A stretch of DNA of 64,000 nucleotides from Luidia sarsii (lineage: Eukaryota > Echinodermata > Asteroidea > Paxillosida > Luidiidae). The notes beneath the pieces were generated by a model that was not told the origin of the DNA, made no database searches, and saw nothing but the letters and a program-made list of their open reading frames with translations. Positions within the stretch are counted from its first letter, which is position 1. Every line of letters begins with the position of its first letter. Shown in pieces: positions 1-15,412 of this stretch. Where the stretch lies: the NCBI GenBank assembly GCA_949987565.1, contig OX465113.1, positions 10,278,024 through 10,342,023 on the forward strand, in the 5' to 3' direction. The position numbers were made by a program, and so were the translations under genes.

Positions 1-2220
1 GCACGCTTGAATGACTCCGTCGGCGGTCCAGAAAAGATAAATTCAGCGGAGGAGACTATAAGGGAGGTATGGCGTTTGATGGTGCTGCTATACCCGTGTG
101 AAGACAGTATGGGAGCGGAATGAGGTACGCTTGGTAATGAATTTAGATGGCTCGGGGTTCCGCCACAGAATGTGATTCGATTAAAGCTGTTGCGGCGAAC
201 GAGGGAATCACCACTGTTTACATGAGTTATTGACACGTTTGGGGGCGGTGGGGTGCTATAGGCTCCGATACTGCTTTGTCGGTGTCAAGAATTGTGAAGG
301 AGCACTCCTGAAAGAAAGGCCCGAAAGGTAAGCATCTAATCCGTCACGGAGACTGAGTCAAGCGGCCATAACACCACAAGTCAATTCTACCATTCTACCT
401 ATGGCCGCGTGCGTCATAAATCACACACGCAGGTATACGGACGGCCGATCAAGGTCCAAGCACATTTCTAGTATTATTCTACATGTTCACACAAAAGCAA
501 GTATGGACTTTCATATCATCAATTTAATTTTCCGCCTCTGCCTTGCGGGTCACCACAGCATTGTCGAGTAGCGCACTGACATGATATTAGTCAACCAAGG
601 TCCATACAATCTGATACAATTCACTCCCCGACAAATACGTCAGTTAAGGTACTGGTTTCCTGAAGAAATTCAATCACTGTTTGAGAGGACATCTCACCGC
701 TTCTCGGGCGGCCTTTCACGACGTCCCTTCCGCTTCCCGGGCAAGTGTAATTATGAGCACAGAAAAGGCTGCCACTTTCCATACATTGATATTAGCGAGG
801 TGTATAAACACACCGTAAGAGAGCTTCATGCTGTCATGCCTAGCGACGTTGACAAACTAAACAAACTTCAAAAGTAACCCACAATATCCTCCAGACAAAA
901 TTCTATGTGTGTGTATGTAGAGGATCTGTTCGCAGATATTGCAATTCATGTTATAGAAATCTGGTATTTTGTCCGCGGGGTGGACGAGGGTGCGAGAACA
1001 AAATTGTGGCGCCAACACTGTGATGTGGGAGTTTGAGCTGGGGGGAGGGCATCGGGCCGGGAGACGGGCACGTCACCGCACACACGATCTGGCAATAACG
1101 GCATTGGATGGCTTTTCATACCAAACAGGCCAGGCTGACCGTGGGGGTCTCTGGCTAGCACAGCAGCACATGGCCTAGGGTATAGGCTTGGCTGCACTTG
1201 TCACTTCGCACGGACCCGGCCAGATTATAAACATCTCCCATGATACCAGAATGGGGACTGACAGAAAATGGCAAAGATGAATACCCCCGGAACACAATAA
1301 ATCATTGGATTCGATGCACATATTTCTCCTAGTATAACTGGACGAGAAACTGATCGTGAAGGGCAGTTCAGAAAAGCAATTACCAATACGTGTTACACAC
1401 GTCACAAACAATCTCAGGCCCATTCAGCTTTTCTTCATCGAAATTAAAGGAACCGAATCATTACACTAACAGATGTGACTCCGTTGTAAGTGATTCGAGA
1501 AGACTGTTTTTCTTCCACGGGGTAAATAGCCCTGATGTTACTTTTTGTATTAGCGATCCAGTGCCTAACTTCCATTTTTCCAGAGGCGATTGTGCATTTT
1601 ACAATAATAGCAAAGGAGTTCACACATCGTGCGCAGATTGGCACAGAGAATACCATGAGATGAGCACTGAGGGGGTTGGGCGTTATCTTCCTTCAACTTG
1701 TCAGGGTGGGTGGCATTCCGCTCATTCTCGGCAAGGGGTCCGTCATAAGTGGTTGGGTGTATACGAGCCAGGGTTTCCACGCACCCTTCATCTTCTGGAA
1801 AATTAGGGTTGCCCCATCAGCAGCATCCCCCGGATCCTCCATACCACCTGCATCACGATGTTGTAGGACGCAGCGTATAGTTCGGATGCCTTTTCATCAA
1901 ACTCCACCGGCTCGCTCTGAGTCCAGACAGGCCGCAGGGTAACCGTGGGCGGACAGCCATTTTTCTAACCCCTTTCAACGCTCTATGCAAAATGGGCAAT
2001 CTCTCAAGTTACCAGCAGATTATTATCACGATCTGGCCTGAAGTGCCTCAGGGGGTGTTTTTCTTTCGAGCTACGAACGCGCTGAGCATACGGCAGAGCT
2101 AACCACATATCAGGCAGGACAGACCCTCACTGAATTACCACTACAGTGAAACCGCTCTGTAAGATAACATGTACAAAATTTGCATTGGTGGTTTTTTTTT
2201 TCTTCGAGATTTACAAGTGT

Positions 2221-2305
2221 AATGCAAACTGCTTACTGACTTTAATGACCAAAATGCAAATTCCTAACGTTTCGAGCATGGAAGGACCTCTCTCTAAATA
2301 ATTCC
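2221..2305 (+). repeat. family A dispersed repeat, half copy
   Basis: Contains GCAAACTGCTTACTGACT, then an AAAATGCAAAT block, then a decayed ACGTTTCGA...GGACCT...CTCTC core. This is the 5' half of the family A repeat seen in full at 15981-16142, 29177-29321 and 38185-38341. The second, inverted half of the hairpin is absent here. Confidence 0.7.
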
Positions 2306-2554
2306 TGTAGCACTGTGCGCTCATTATACGTTCGATATTTCTATTTCAGGTATACACAAGCTATACACAACAGCGATATCATCTGCGTATTCATTTCCTA
2401 CGACGGCGTGGCGTCTCGGTCGGGGTCCTGATAGAACAAAAACGAAATCATTCACAGAACCATTACCTTCTAACCCTTTTTTGGGGGGTGCCAATGCAAC
2501 ATGTTCGATGGAGAAGCCCTCTCCCCAGTAACAGTCAGAGCGCACATTTCTTTT

Positions 2555-2680
2555 CTGTCTTCAGGTGTGCGGAACATGCAATACACCTCTGAGTTACCAC
2601 TCAGGTTCTTTGCAGAACCACACCTCTTCTTTAAGAGACCTTATACAAGGTGTCACCGCAAACCTTCCTATACACCTCGA
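2555..2680 (+). repeat. family B dispersed repeat, diverged copy
   Basis: Holds the ordered blocks TGAGTTACC, CAGAACCACACCTCTTCTT, AAGAGACC, then GGTGTCACCGCAAACCTTCC. The same order occurs at 22680-22783 and 63346-63533. Best read as an old non-autonomous repeat; the coding frames here are incidental. Confidence 0.6.
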
Positions 2681-2940
2681 GTCATTTGTTGGTGTTGTCT
2701 TGGTCACCGTGACACCCCAGGTCGGACCAGGTTGACACCGTGAGCCCGCATTACATCCACCTCTTGCTCCTTCATTAAATCTAATCCCTGCCCGAATCAA
2801 GCGGAAACATCGGATAATTACGCCTGGAAGTTGCCCTACCATAGCACGACTCGCCCCAATGCCCCTCGGCTGTTCATTCTATCTCATCTTCCCCTGATTG
2901 TTTTTCTTACGACATTTTAAAATCTATGTTAACACCATAA

Positions 2941-3096
2941 TGTTGCAAACTGAATTCCATGACTCAAATGACAAAAAAAATCACAAAAACTCTTAAATTC
3001 AGAGGACCTGAGTGAGAAGGACATTTCTCAGAGACAGAAATAACTCCTCCTCTGAGAAAGGTCCCGCCAGGATCGAAACGTCAGGCCCTTTACGTT
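2941..3096. repeat. family A dispersed repeat, degenerate two-armed copy
   Basis: Starts with TGTTGCAAACTG and ends with GAGAAAGGTCCCGCCAGGAT followed by CGAAACGTCAGGCCC, the inverted arm of the family A hairpin. The left arm is strongly decayed, which marks this as an older copy. Confidence 0.7.
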
Positions 3097-4111
3097 GTAG
3101 AAAGAAATATATCATTAATATGTTTTGCCAAGGGTCATCACAATATCAGATGATCGGTCAATAAAAGCCCAAAGTTATCTTCGATTGTGTTGGTCAAACT
3201 CCCACCATTTCAGATCAAATCGGGCCAGGTAGGCCTATTTGGTGCACGTTTTTCGCTTCTCACCAAATGTTGTCCAAACGGACGGCGGTGGTGATTCAAG
3301 GCTGTTCGGATCAATGGGATGGATTGCGGCGTAACGGACCGTGGTCCGTTAATTACATGGCATGACCATGGTTAAATAACATGCCACGGTCTTGGTCCAT
3401 GGCTTATCCAATTGTTATCTGATGACAGCTATATGGCCTAGCCCTGACCATGGTTTATCAATGCGCGCGTCACCTCATGGGGCAAAACGAACCATGTCAC
3501 GCCCTCTGGCGGCGAAACGCCGGAGGTGTCACGATCAATGCCACAATCTGAAAGGACTGAAGGAGAATGGAGATAGAAAATGGACGGGGAGAGATTGTCT
3601 CCGAGTGGACTATCCCCACACTCTTCCATCTATCGCTGCCCATCAGTCCTTGACAGGCTATTAGTTGCAAATCGATGAGTACTGGAGTCTTTTTTTTATC
3701 AAGAAATCTACCAGGATAGGTTTGCTTTGCTTATTCCAACCCCTTTTTCCAAACAAATTCACCCATTCTTACTGCATGTATGCATATACCTTTATCAGCC
3801 CAAAAAATATCCGATTTGTTACACGGAACTGGAGAACAACTGGGGCAGGATTTCTCTTCTTTTGTTTTTATAAGAGCGTCAGTGCAAGAGTTCGGGTCGC
3901 CCCATCACAGAGAAGATACGTCTATAGCTAAATATTGCGCAGTACATGTACACTATGGTCGGTCAGCGCCTGTGCAGTCGTGCCTGCATGACTGCGATGC
4001 CCTCCCCCTCCTCCCTGCTCTGCCATGATGACGTGCGTACTAGTTGCCGGGTACCAGGTAACTCACTCGGAAAGAATTAGCTAGAAGCGTCTGTACCTCC
4101 CGGGACCGAGC

Positions 4112-4120
4112 TTGCCAGGC

Positions 4121-4173
<53 letters not shown>

Positions 4174-4500
4174 AGAGAAAAAGAGACGAGATAAAGAACG
4201 GGAAGGATGAGAGAGGGAAAGAGAAAAAGAGGGAGGAGAGAGATGAAGAAGTGAGTCTGGCAAACAGACAAACATGAAAAGACAGACTGAATGACAGAGA
4301 GAGAGTGAGAGGGAGAGAGACGAGAGAGAGGGAGAGACGAAGAGAGATACACAACGAGTGATGTGACGAGAGATATACAGAAAAAGCGGCAGATAGAGAT
4401 AGAGGAGAGCGACTAACGAAGAGAAAGATAGTGAGACTGAGAGGTGAAGGGGAGAGGGGAGAGACGGAGAGGGATAGGACACAGAGAGACATGAGAGATT
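4112..4500 (+). repeat. GA-rich polypurine array
   Basis: A pure (GA)n run at about 4112-4168 is followed by degenerate GAGA/GACAGA sequence to about 4500. The minus-strand frames of 91-166 codons over it (Ser/Leu repeats) are produced by the dinucleotide periodicity and are not genes. Confidence 0.95.
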
Positions 4501-6356
4501 GAGAAGGAAATGTCCTCATCCGATGACTAGCCAGCCACATAAGGACGTATATCCAATCCCGCCTGGCCGTTCCGCACTGTCAACATGTCGTGTTATGAAC
4601 GCCAAAAGAGTCCATCAGAGCGTTCATCCGGGCAGACCATGCAGAGAACACGATAGGAACCCTCTACCTAATACATGCACTCCCTACCCGCCCGATGCCG
4701 GCTCGGCCGAGCCTTATGCCTTCTGTCCGGCTCTCGTCGTAAGTCTGGCAAATCATGGTGCCTTCGCCATGCAAGATCCCTTTCCCACCGACCGTTGCAT
4801 GCAAGCAGGCAGCAATATGTGCCCGTCACTGCCCCCGTTAAATACACTGACAGACGTCGTGGCCTGCAATACGATCTAATTACAGGCTGCCACTTTTTTT
4901 TTTAACTTGGTTTTTCCCTTTCCTTTCGCTACAACTGTATTGCTTTCCATTGCCTGCTGAACATTAAGGATTCCGTTGTGTGGCTTTTCAGACGCGTGGA
5001 AACCAATCGAAAAGCACCTCAACTAGAGTCAAACCACACCTAACAAATCCGAAAGAACACAGGCCAACCAAAAAGAGCAGGTGTATCTGCATGGGCAAAT
5101 CTACCACCCACATTGCGATGTTGAAGTCACTCGTTTGACGAAAGACCTGCCCCCACAGTGCCCAAATACCAAATACGTTCACGCATATGCATCGGTCGCT
5201 ACACGACGTGTCTAAACGCTTCTACCAAGCATTAAAAATATGCAGAACGAAGGGGTGCGTAGGAGTATTTGCGCTGTCCGGCCCGGCTTCCGAGGAGGGA
5301 GAAATAACAGGCGCGAGGCACAGCCATGCCACCTTCAAGAGTTATTTGTGCCCACGCTCTAGAGCAAAAGAAATAGCGAGATTACAGATTAAGATTCCAC
5401 ATGGTTACACCATGTTTTTGTGTACCCTTCTTCAGCTACCAGTGCTTCAGTGTGCCAGGAATAGTAGTTATAACATTGAGTGAATCCTTAATCATTATTC
5501 ATCACGCATTTTGATTTGTTTGGGAAGGACAACTATAGGTGTTTGTAATGGACATGCATGCGATGCTCGGGGAAGGATCCACAGGCCTAATCGAGGTTTC
5601 ATTAAATTTTCATTGTGCGTAGGTACTGCACTTACACGTTTGTGTTTGACCAACGCAAATAGCGGTTCAACATTGGCGCTTTCGTGGATAGCCAACGCGA
5701 TCTGGAGGAGTGAGCGGAGATCAGAGGTGGGCGCGCACGATACCACTCAGCAATAGACATTGTGGGCGGCGATCGGGTCGGGTTGTTTGGACTCCGACGA
5801 CCACAGAGCAAGCTCTATGGACTGACCAAAGCAATACACACGTGGGGTGAGCTGATGTGACATCCATCACACAGACCACGTTGGAGTGGATTAATTGGCA
5901 CTCCAATTCCCACGACGCGACTGGACAGCGCGTCAGACATCCCATTGTTGGGCCGATGAAAGATTACAACAATCGTCTAGTAATGTAAACAATCATGAAA
6001 ACAAACATCGGCACTCCCACTGGTTTTGACGTCTTCTCGTTTAAAGAGAGATAGGTGTGCTATTTCTGCCACTAGCCTATATCGGTGTACGAAATCAATT
6101 TGATGCAGTTGTCTCTTTTGAGACAGTATGTCAAACATTCCACGTAAAACGAATCAGGATCGTAGAGATCTGAGAAATGAATTGAATTGACGGATCGCCA
6201 GCAGGTCATGCCAAGGTGGTGGGATCCGTATGCGCCATAGAGCTCTATAAATAAATAATATGTTTTAATTAGCATGAAACAAAAGTGAAATTTGGGTTGG
6301 CAAAGGTGATCCTATGAATCATGACATTTGGTGCTTAAGCAAATTTCGGCACTTAG

Positions 6357-6723
6357 AGCCCCTACACAACATTGGTAAGATCGAAAAACAGAAATGTTCA
6401 CAGATTTACATGAAACTTATACTGTTTTAAGATAGTTGTAGTAGAAACCTCACCCTGAACAATTTCTGCCTATAATGTTGTATTTTGGGAGAAAAGAGTA
6501 AAAGAAATCGTTTACGTCTCACCGAGATCTAAACTATTTTTGGAACAGTACGGCGTTGAATGCTGCATTTTCGCGAAACAAATTAAGCGGTTTTCACGAT
6601 TTTCTCGAGACTCGGTTGGCGGATTGGGCTGAAATTTTCACAGGTGTGCTATTTCATGTACATGTTGGATCAGACAACGTATGGATGCTATTCTTTGACC
6701 TCGACTAATGTTGCGCAGGGGCT
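6357..6723 (+). mobile_element. TTAA-flanked MITE, copy 1
   Basis: 367 bp running from AGCCCCTACACAAC to its inverted complement, here decayed to GTTGCGCAGGGGCT. Right flank TTAA, left flank TTAG (one change from TTAA). The interior matches the copies at 7873-8238, 42598-42936 and 59262-59632. It has no open frame long enough for a transposase, so it is non-autonomous. A TTAA target is typical of piggyBac-type transposases; that assignment is inference. Confidence 0.85.
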
Positions 6724-7276
6724 TTAAGCAGCTCTATGAATTTGACCCCAGATTGTGCGCATGACGACATCAAGTGGAACGCCCCGCCCCGGGGCCCAGC
6801 TCTAGAGGGGTCCTTTTGGCCTTTCCCATTTGGCTTCGTCTCCATTTTTTTTAAATAGAAGGCATGAAAAACGGGAGGCCTATCGCTTCGATTTCGAAGG
6901 AGATTATTCCCTTTTGGAAAAAAAAAACCTCCCTGGCTTCAGCTTCAGCACGAAAGAAGCCCAAGCTACTTTTGCATAGAGACGAAGCTAGCAATAGGAC
7001 CCCTAAGCTGAGTCGGGTTTTGGCTCACCCTACGCTCTGCAGTTTTGCAGTATTATATCACCGTTACGCCTTCAGGATTGTGCTCTTATCACATAATTCC
7101 ATTACTACAAACCATGAGATAATATGATCATTTTTTTTAAACCCCGTATGGAAAAAAAATCGTCCATTACTGAAAACACTTTAATTTGATTTAGTCCGTT
7201 GCGCGTTCAATATTGGCGTCTGTACTTAGCTAAATATCGTGGCATGCCGTGTGCGCAAGCCAGTCTTAGACACATC

Positions 7277-7370
7277 AGTTTCAACGGGCAGATGAACTAG
7301 TCGCCACCTGATGTAACTTGATTAGTTTCAACGGGCAGATGAACTAGTCGCCACTTGATGTAACTTGATT
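7277..7370 (+). repeat. 47-bp tandem duplication
   Basis: Two adjacent copies (7277-7323 and 7324-7370) of a 47-bp unit that begins AGTTTCAACGGGCAGATGAA differ at a single base. This is a recent local duplication with no coding content. Confidence 0.9.
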
Positions 7371-7872
7371 GGTCATACATTCCCTCTCCAAAAATCATTA
7401 AGTATTTACTTCAGCAGTTTTCTAAGCTGGACGGTTGTGGTCGTAGAAAAAAAAAATTCTTGAGGCATTCCCGATTTACTTTTTGTTGGGCTGGGTACTT
7501 TCCACATACACCCCTCAGGGCATGGGAAGCTGTGAGATGGAAAGGCCTACGTGCCCAATGTAGCCTTAGAAATCTCTGCGAAGCAATTTTTGAATACGGT
7601 AATCCCTGATGTTCCATGCATATCATCATCCCCGAGCCCCTTCATCACGAGGAAGCCTCCAGATCCTCTTTAAAAGGTTCTACTCAATTACTTTACCCAT
7701 AGTAGCATGCTCGTAGTTGCAATTTGAATGAATCTGAGTGCAGCCTGTATAAAAATGTATGACCGTAATGACTGCTGCTCTTCCGAGTTGTGGTATTTTG
7801 GCGTCGGTATTTCAGCGCTCTGGAACGTGGATGCAATAGTCACGCCAGTGTGGCCGATCGAGTACCCTTTAA

Positions 7873-8238
7873 AGCCCCTACACAACCCTGGTAAGATCGT
7901 AAAAACAGAAATGTTCACAGATTTACATGAAACTTATAGGCCTATACAGTTTGAAGATGGTTATAGTAGAAACCTCACACTGAAATATTTCTGCCTAAAA
8001 TGTTGTATTTTGGGAGAAAAGAGTAAAAGAAATCGTTTACGTCTCACCAAGATCTTAACTATTTTTCGGAACAGTAAGGCGTTGAATGCTGCATTTTAGA
8101 AGCAGTTTTCACGATTTTCTCGAGCCTCGGTTGGCGGATTGAGCCGAAATTTTCACAGGCGTGCTATTTCATACATATGTTGGATCAGGCGACGTATGGA
8201 TGCTATTCTTTGACCTCGACCAATGTTGTGTATGGGCT
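7873..8238 (+). mobile_element. TTAA-flanked MITE, copy 2
   Basis: 366 bp flanked on both sides by TTAA (7869-7872 and 8239-8242). Terminal inverted repeats start AGCCCCTACACAAC and end GTTGTGTATGGGCT. Interior blocks such as GAAATGTTCACAGATTTACA and GAAATTTTCACAGG are shared with the other three copies. No transposase frame is present. Confidence 0.88.
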
Positions 8239-8390
8239 TTAAGTGACACCACTCCAACCTAGCTCTGCAGTAGAGATGTATACATGTAAACACATGCGTT
8301 GTTGGCTCATACCGATTGCACAAAAGGGTTATAGGCAATATTATGTTCACCAATATTCTGACCATAGACGGCAGAAAAACCATCTGGTAA

Positions 8391-8623
8391 TACACCGATT
8401 GCGCGAACACTGTTTACATGCCATCACATGACATAATTATAGTGGGTATTTTTTCATCTCATTTGGCACAGAGCAGTGATGAAAAAAAATGTACAGAGAA
8501 GAAAGTGGACAATATACGATAATCTTCTTTGCTCATTTCCACTCCAGTAGTGCACCAAATGAGATGCAAACACACCCACTATATTATAAGTGGCATGTAA
8601 ACATTGGTCATGCAATCGGTATT
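8391..8623. mobile_element. inverted-repeat element (foldback/MITE-like)
   Basis: The left arm (ACCGATTGCG... TTTACATGCCA... TAGTGGGT... CATCTCATTTGG) is the imperfect inverted complement of the right arm (CCAAATGAGATG... ACCCACTA... TGGCATGTAAA... GCAATCGGT). The two arms fill almost the whole 230-bp interval. I saw no second copy in the window and no clear target-site duplication. Confidence 0.6.
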
Positions 8624-9169
8624 TATCATCGTCCTATATATATAAAGCCCCATCTTTTGGATTGGTCAGAGCATAAACATTCAAACACGCTCAGTAATTG
8701 GGATAAAACGAGACAAGGTGTTGGGGAAAACAAAATTGCCCGACTTTGTTTTTGCCCGTCATTTCTTACAGTGTGTAGATGAAGATAAGTCTGAGAATGC
8801 CTCTTTAAGTTTCCAAGACAGTGGACTTAACCCCCCCCCCCCTCGCCAGTTCCCATGGGGTAATCAATCACTACCACTCTACATAGATAGACCCGTCACC
8901 AAGCATGGTGCAGACGTCCTCTTGGTTTAGATTTACCGCGGGGACGAGGGTTATCTCGCGCGTTCTGCTAATCTCGGAATGCCCATGCAAATTTAAGAGG
9001 AAGGTTTTTTTCCCCTTTCCCTTTCCCAGAGGTTGAAGCGCAGTTTTAATCAATGGGAGTCGTTAAAACAGCACGCGAGGGTTATGGTTGGAACATCTTT
9101 ATGTCCCTGTAATAATTATAAAAACCTGTTTGCATCACTATTACCATATCTTCATCTCAATTATCACTG

Positions 9170-9500
9170 TGACTGTTACGATCATTATCATTATCATGAT
9201 GATTTTCATTCACTAACATGGCCATAGTCTTCACCCGTCCCCACCATAACCACCGTCATCATCAACACCACAACCGCTGCCACCACCACCACCACCACCA
9301 CCACCACCGTGCTGCTGCCATCACCATCACCACCTTCATCTCCACCACCACATCACCCCCTCACCACTGTCATTAAACCATAGATCACTACCAACATCAA
9401 TACCATTAAACCTATCCTTATATTCACCATTTATTGTATGGCCTTAATCACCACCATCGCCAGCACCACAATTATCTTCCCATTACACAATAAACCATGC
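9170..9500 (+). repeat. ATC/ACC trinucleotide-rich microsatellite tract
   Basis: Mixed CATTATCAT and CACCACCAC repeats, including a run of CCA triplets near 9280-9310. This is low-complexity sequence with no gene. Confidence 0.9.
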
Positions 9501-12500
9501 CGATGTTGTAACAACAGACACAGGAGGGTACTGCTAATGTGCGCCAACCCGAACCTGTCCAGACCTTAAAATAACGCCGTTGGCAATAACCAAGTCGTAG
9601 ATGAATACACCACATAATACAATACCGGAACCATCACAACCCGCCCACTAACGTATCCACCAATCAAGAGACGAAATGGCGCGCATAAAGGGCAATGAAA
9701 GTCGAACGCAATAACAATCCCACTTCAGATGTAGGGTAAACGGCTGCTCTCTTTATTGGACTTGACAGCCATTCCGAAATCGTTCGTGTTCGTTGTGTAT
9801 GTTCGTCTTGCAAGTTGCTACGGTATGTTGGGGACAGAAAAGAGAAAAGAGGTCAGTTTACGTTACTTTGCTATTCTGAAGATTTTTGTAAACAGACATT
9901 TTTATTCTCTCCTTAGTATACGTGATATGGAGGGCTGAATTCGTGCGCATGCTGTAATACGGGTGTGACATAATTATGTGCAAGTAAGGCCCAGCAGTAT
10001 CGGATGTCGCATTGTCGTGTATTTATATCACGCGCCAGTGCTGGAATGGATAGGGGCTCATTACCCGGCTCGGTCAAGGCGGGCCTACAACTGAATCCAT
10101 ACAGAGCCCACCGATCACTCTGGAGGAAAAACGCCAAGCGCGAGTCGAGATCAGACGACCCTCCATAATCCTGCCATTGCATTGTTATATTTATGGATAA
10201 TTTCTTTTCGTATCAGCGCCGTCTGACGACTGAATAATCGTAATTCCAAGGTATTGGACAACACAATATACGCATGCATATAATTATCCATGTAAAAGAA
10301 CATGTAGCCGAAGAGCAGAATAAATCGCTAGTGTTTAGACTGTATTCTAACCCCAAATTTCTGCCCAGAATATCCCCGTGACAAGCTTCCAGATTTCTTT
10401 GCCATTATGCATCAAAGGCCACACGTATAACATACATTAACCTTTGTCGTTTTAGCAATCATCTCAGACAGGTGTTTTTTTTTTTAAACCATAGTTTTAC
10501 AGTAAATGTATTTACATTTACATTCACTGGCTCTGTTTCCCCTCGGTCTCTCTGCGAAGGACTCAATCCCAAAATCATCTCTTTTATTATTGAGATGGAA
10601 GCTCGTCGATTACTTACACGGCAAACCCACGCACGGGATGGATATGCGTCCGTTTTTTTCCCAGTAACAGCCTCGTGTTCTCAATTATTAATGGACATAC
10701 ATTAAATATGATATACGGGGTTTTTTTTTCGAAGGGGTTTAAAAAAATTAATTGTGAGCATGCACGCGTGCCCGGGCGGCTAGAGTCAACATGTCGGCAT
10801 TTCTCCGCCCTCCGTTCAATGCGATTCGCGACCGGAGACTTGATTTATCCATACTGCTCTCGGACGGCACTGTAAGCATTGCAAGCAGAGCGTCTCCGTG
10901 TTCGGACTAGAGGGGGGTACCCCTTGCCACATCACACTCGATTACCTAATTGTCATTTACTATATGCAATGTTGAGAGTCCCCTCGGAGGCTGCTGGCTG
11001 GCAGCGACCCTCAAGACGTGCTGAGGTGTTGCGAACGCCACAATGCCTGGAACCTCGCAATGTCAATTCTTGTTCGCGTCCTGCAATATTACGCGCGGCG
11101 TTCTTTGAACGCCGGGGTCGCGGCGCCTTTAGCAGGCGCGATGAATATTTATCACATCTCGGCATTATGTATCTATACCGCGTGTATACCTACCGTATAA
11201 TACGCTCGCGAGTATTATGGGAAAGACTCCGAAGGCGGGAATCCTGAGCGTATTACGGCAGACAACAGACGCCCTTGGTACTGCGCTATTTCCATAATAA
11301 TGAGTTTCCATTACAACATTGGGTGTTGGGCTTTAGTCTACAACCCCCTGCTAGAATCACTCGCCTAGGAAAATAAGTTACAAAGACTGCCTCGTGATAT
11401 TCTCTTTGAACCGCAATATACTTATACCTACTGAAAGTGAATCTATATATTAATGACTGAGATCCCAATTTTCAGCGATCTACGATAATCGAAATAATAT
11501 TGCATTGAGAACCTGTGGAGAGAACCAATTTCTTGTGCACGTAAGGCGATCAAACAACCGATCTATCAACTATAAATCTGTGTATGTGACATGGAAAACA
11601 AGGCTATTTTTTCTCAGTGAAAGATTTTTCGAAGACTCGGCATAGGCCTATGCCCATTTCCACTGAACATTATTAAATTGACTTACATTACCACGGATAG
11701 TTAGCGGCATGTGGGGAAGCATGAATAAGCCAATGAAGTATAATAATTTTATGCGATTAACGTTTGCGATTGATCACGCATATTTACCCAGAGGGTCATA
11801 AGTAATCATAACGTTTGTGTCTATATCATCTCGCAAAATCGATTGAAATCCTTGTTCGCCGAAGATACGGAGAAGGGGGGGTCAGCCTTTCCTTTGTTGT
11901 GGAGGCTATCCACAGTGTGTTCTATAATGTGCATTCCATTTCTGGCCAAAATCAGTCGGAGTGAGCTCTGTGTAGACTAGAGTCAGGAAGTGTCCTAAAC
12001 TGGCGTCTAGAGCTAGGTCTAGGTCTTCCCCCTATAGTAAATACACGAAGGTGCGAAGACAATAGCCCTTACCGTAGCTCCGGAAGCCCGTTTCGAACAC
12101 GGCCTTATACATGTGTATATATAGGCCTACCATTTTACGAATACGGGCAGTACAAAATGCCATACAACTTTACAAGACGCATCTTGATACGGGCAAAATG
12201 GCGCGCGTACATGTACATGCGCACCATCCGCGTCGTCAGGACAGGAATTAACAGTGCAGACTTCTCTCAAGCCAGACTGTGGGTGCCTCTTCTACCGCCG
12301 CCTATAAAAGATAGTGATGTATGGCTGCCTTTGATTCATTCCCTGGAATTTGTAATCGTCCAACGGACTGGCTGGTGATCGGCCATGCCACTGGTAAATG
12401 AGACCGACATTGGCATCAAATTATTCGCGTTATCCTTTGTGCTTAAATGGCACGGTCGACTGAGTGATAACACAAACAAAGAAAGGAAAAAAAACCTCAT

Positions 12501-12725
12501 CATCCCTTTGACGAGTTCCATGCAGTGGTCATCACTGCATGCATTTGTGCCCGTGAGATCAACTGTGCTCGAACACTTAAAAAAGGTAAAAAAAAAAACG
12601 TGAAACGTGAAAAACCTGAATTAAGGCCATCCACTGATGAAAAACAACCTTTATTAAATAAAATAATATGGATGTATATTTGGGGCTTTTTTAAACAAAC
12701 GTTTTACACACTGCTGTCTTAAATC
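9501..12725. other. intergenic stretch without a supported gene
   Basis: Nothing recognisable. A CG-richer patch at about 10,750-11,250 contains an ATG at 10,791 opening a short frame, but no homology or second exon supports it. The rest is AT-leaning sequence with isolated TAGGCCTA motifs. Confidence 0.55.
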
Positions 12726-12846
12726 CCCAAAATGCAAATCCATAACAAATTAATAAGGGCCTGCATGGCGTTTCGATCCCAGCCGGATGTTCCTCGAAGG
12801 CAAATTTGGCTAGGATCAAAACGTCAGACCCAATGAATTTTTGAGA
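12726..12846. repeat. family A dispersed repeat, diverged two-armed copy
   Basis: CCAAAATGCAAATCC precedes a decayed left arm GGCGTTTCGATCCCAGCCGG and a right arm GGCTAGGATCAAAACGTCAG. Order and orientation match family A. The 5' TTGCAAACTG block is lost. Confidence 0.75.
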
Positions 12847-13484
12847 TCCATCATTTCAATCAGTTTGTCACTTTGTTTTATACTCAGAAAACATCGACAA
12901 AAAATGGGACCTTTTTTGAACTCCCACGTCATTCATACCAGAATGCCTTCATAAATATCAAGCCTGCTTACGCCATGTAGCGCCTAGTAATAGACTAACG
13001 TACTGGGTTTTAGATAATGTGCATACATTGATACCGAACGTTATATTTTGGGCCACAGTTTATTACATTTTTGGTAAGTGTTGGGGAGCAAATTTACCTG
13101 ATGTAGGCCCTATACAAAAAAAGATATCTGCATACTGTACACCAATCAAATTTCCACTCAATAATATATCCCTCAACACATTTACCCAAAATCTCTCAGG
13201 AATTCCAACAGTCACAGTCGCGAAGGCCGCGCTACACAATGTTCTGCACAAAAGACAACTATCGGTGACATTCTTTCGAACGGGCGATCGATCAATTATT
13301 CCCGAATGAAGCACAATGGCTGTTTATATTTCATTTCCGGAGACCTAGGTGCCTCCCTTTTTTGTGGGGGTGGAAGGTGGGTGGGGCTTGGTTTGTATTT
13401 GTAATTAAATGCGCCAGTTCGCGTCATGCAATGCGAAGGCCATACAGGCCGGGAACGAGACGACATGCAGGGTATACGCCCGTA

Positions 13485-15412
<1,928 letters not shown>

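Larger units (their letters stand above)
1..6356. other. intergenic stretch without a supported gene
   Basis: I see no exon with a recognisable protein family or a convincing pair of splice sites. Several frames of 80-140 codons exist (for example 581-877 and 1390-1806), but lengths like these are expected by chance in six frames of this size and none resembles a known family. The stretch holds decayed repeat pieces (2221-2305, 2555-2680, 2941-3096), a perfect 8-bp-arm hairpin at 3332-3349 and a GA array near 4112-4500, each given its own entry or noted here. Confidence 0.6.

Noticed and set aside
581..877. 98-codon frame with a non-repetitive composition
   Set aside because: Not low-complexity, but the length is within chance expectation for 64 kb in six frames, with no recognised domain or splice evidence.
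1390..1806. 138-codon frame
   Set aside because: No recognisable motif; composition and overlapping frames look random.
10791..10914. CG-rich ATG (MSAFLRPPFNAIRDRRLDL) with a GTAAGC donor-like site
   Set aside because: Could be a first exon, but no homology, no clear promoter and no following exon were seen.
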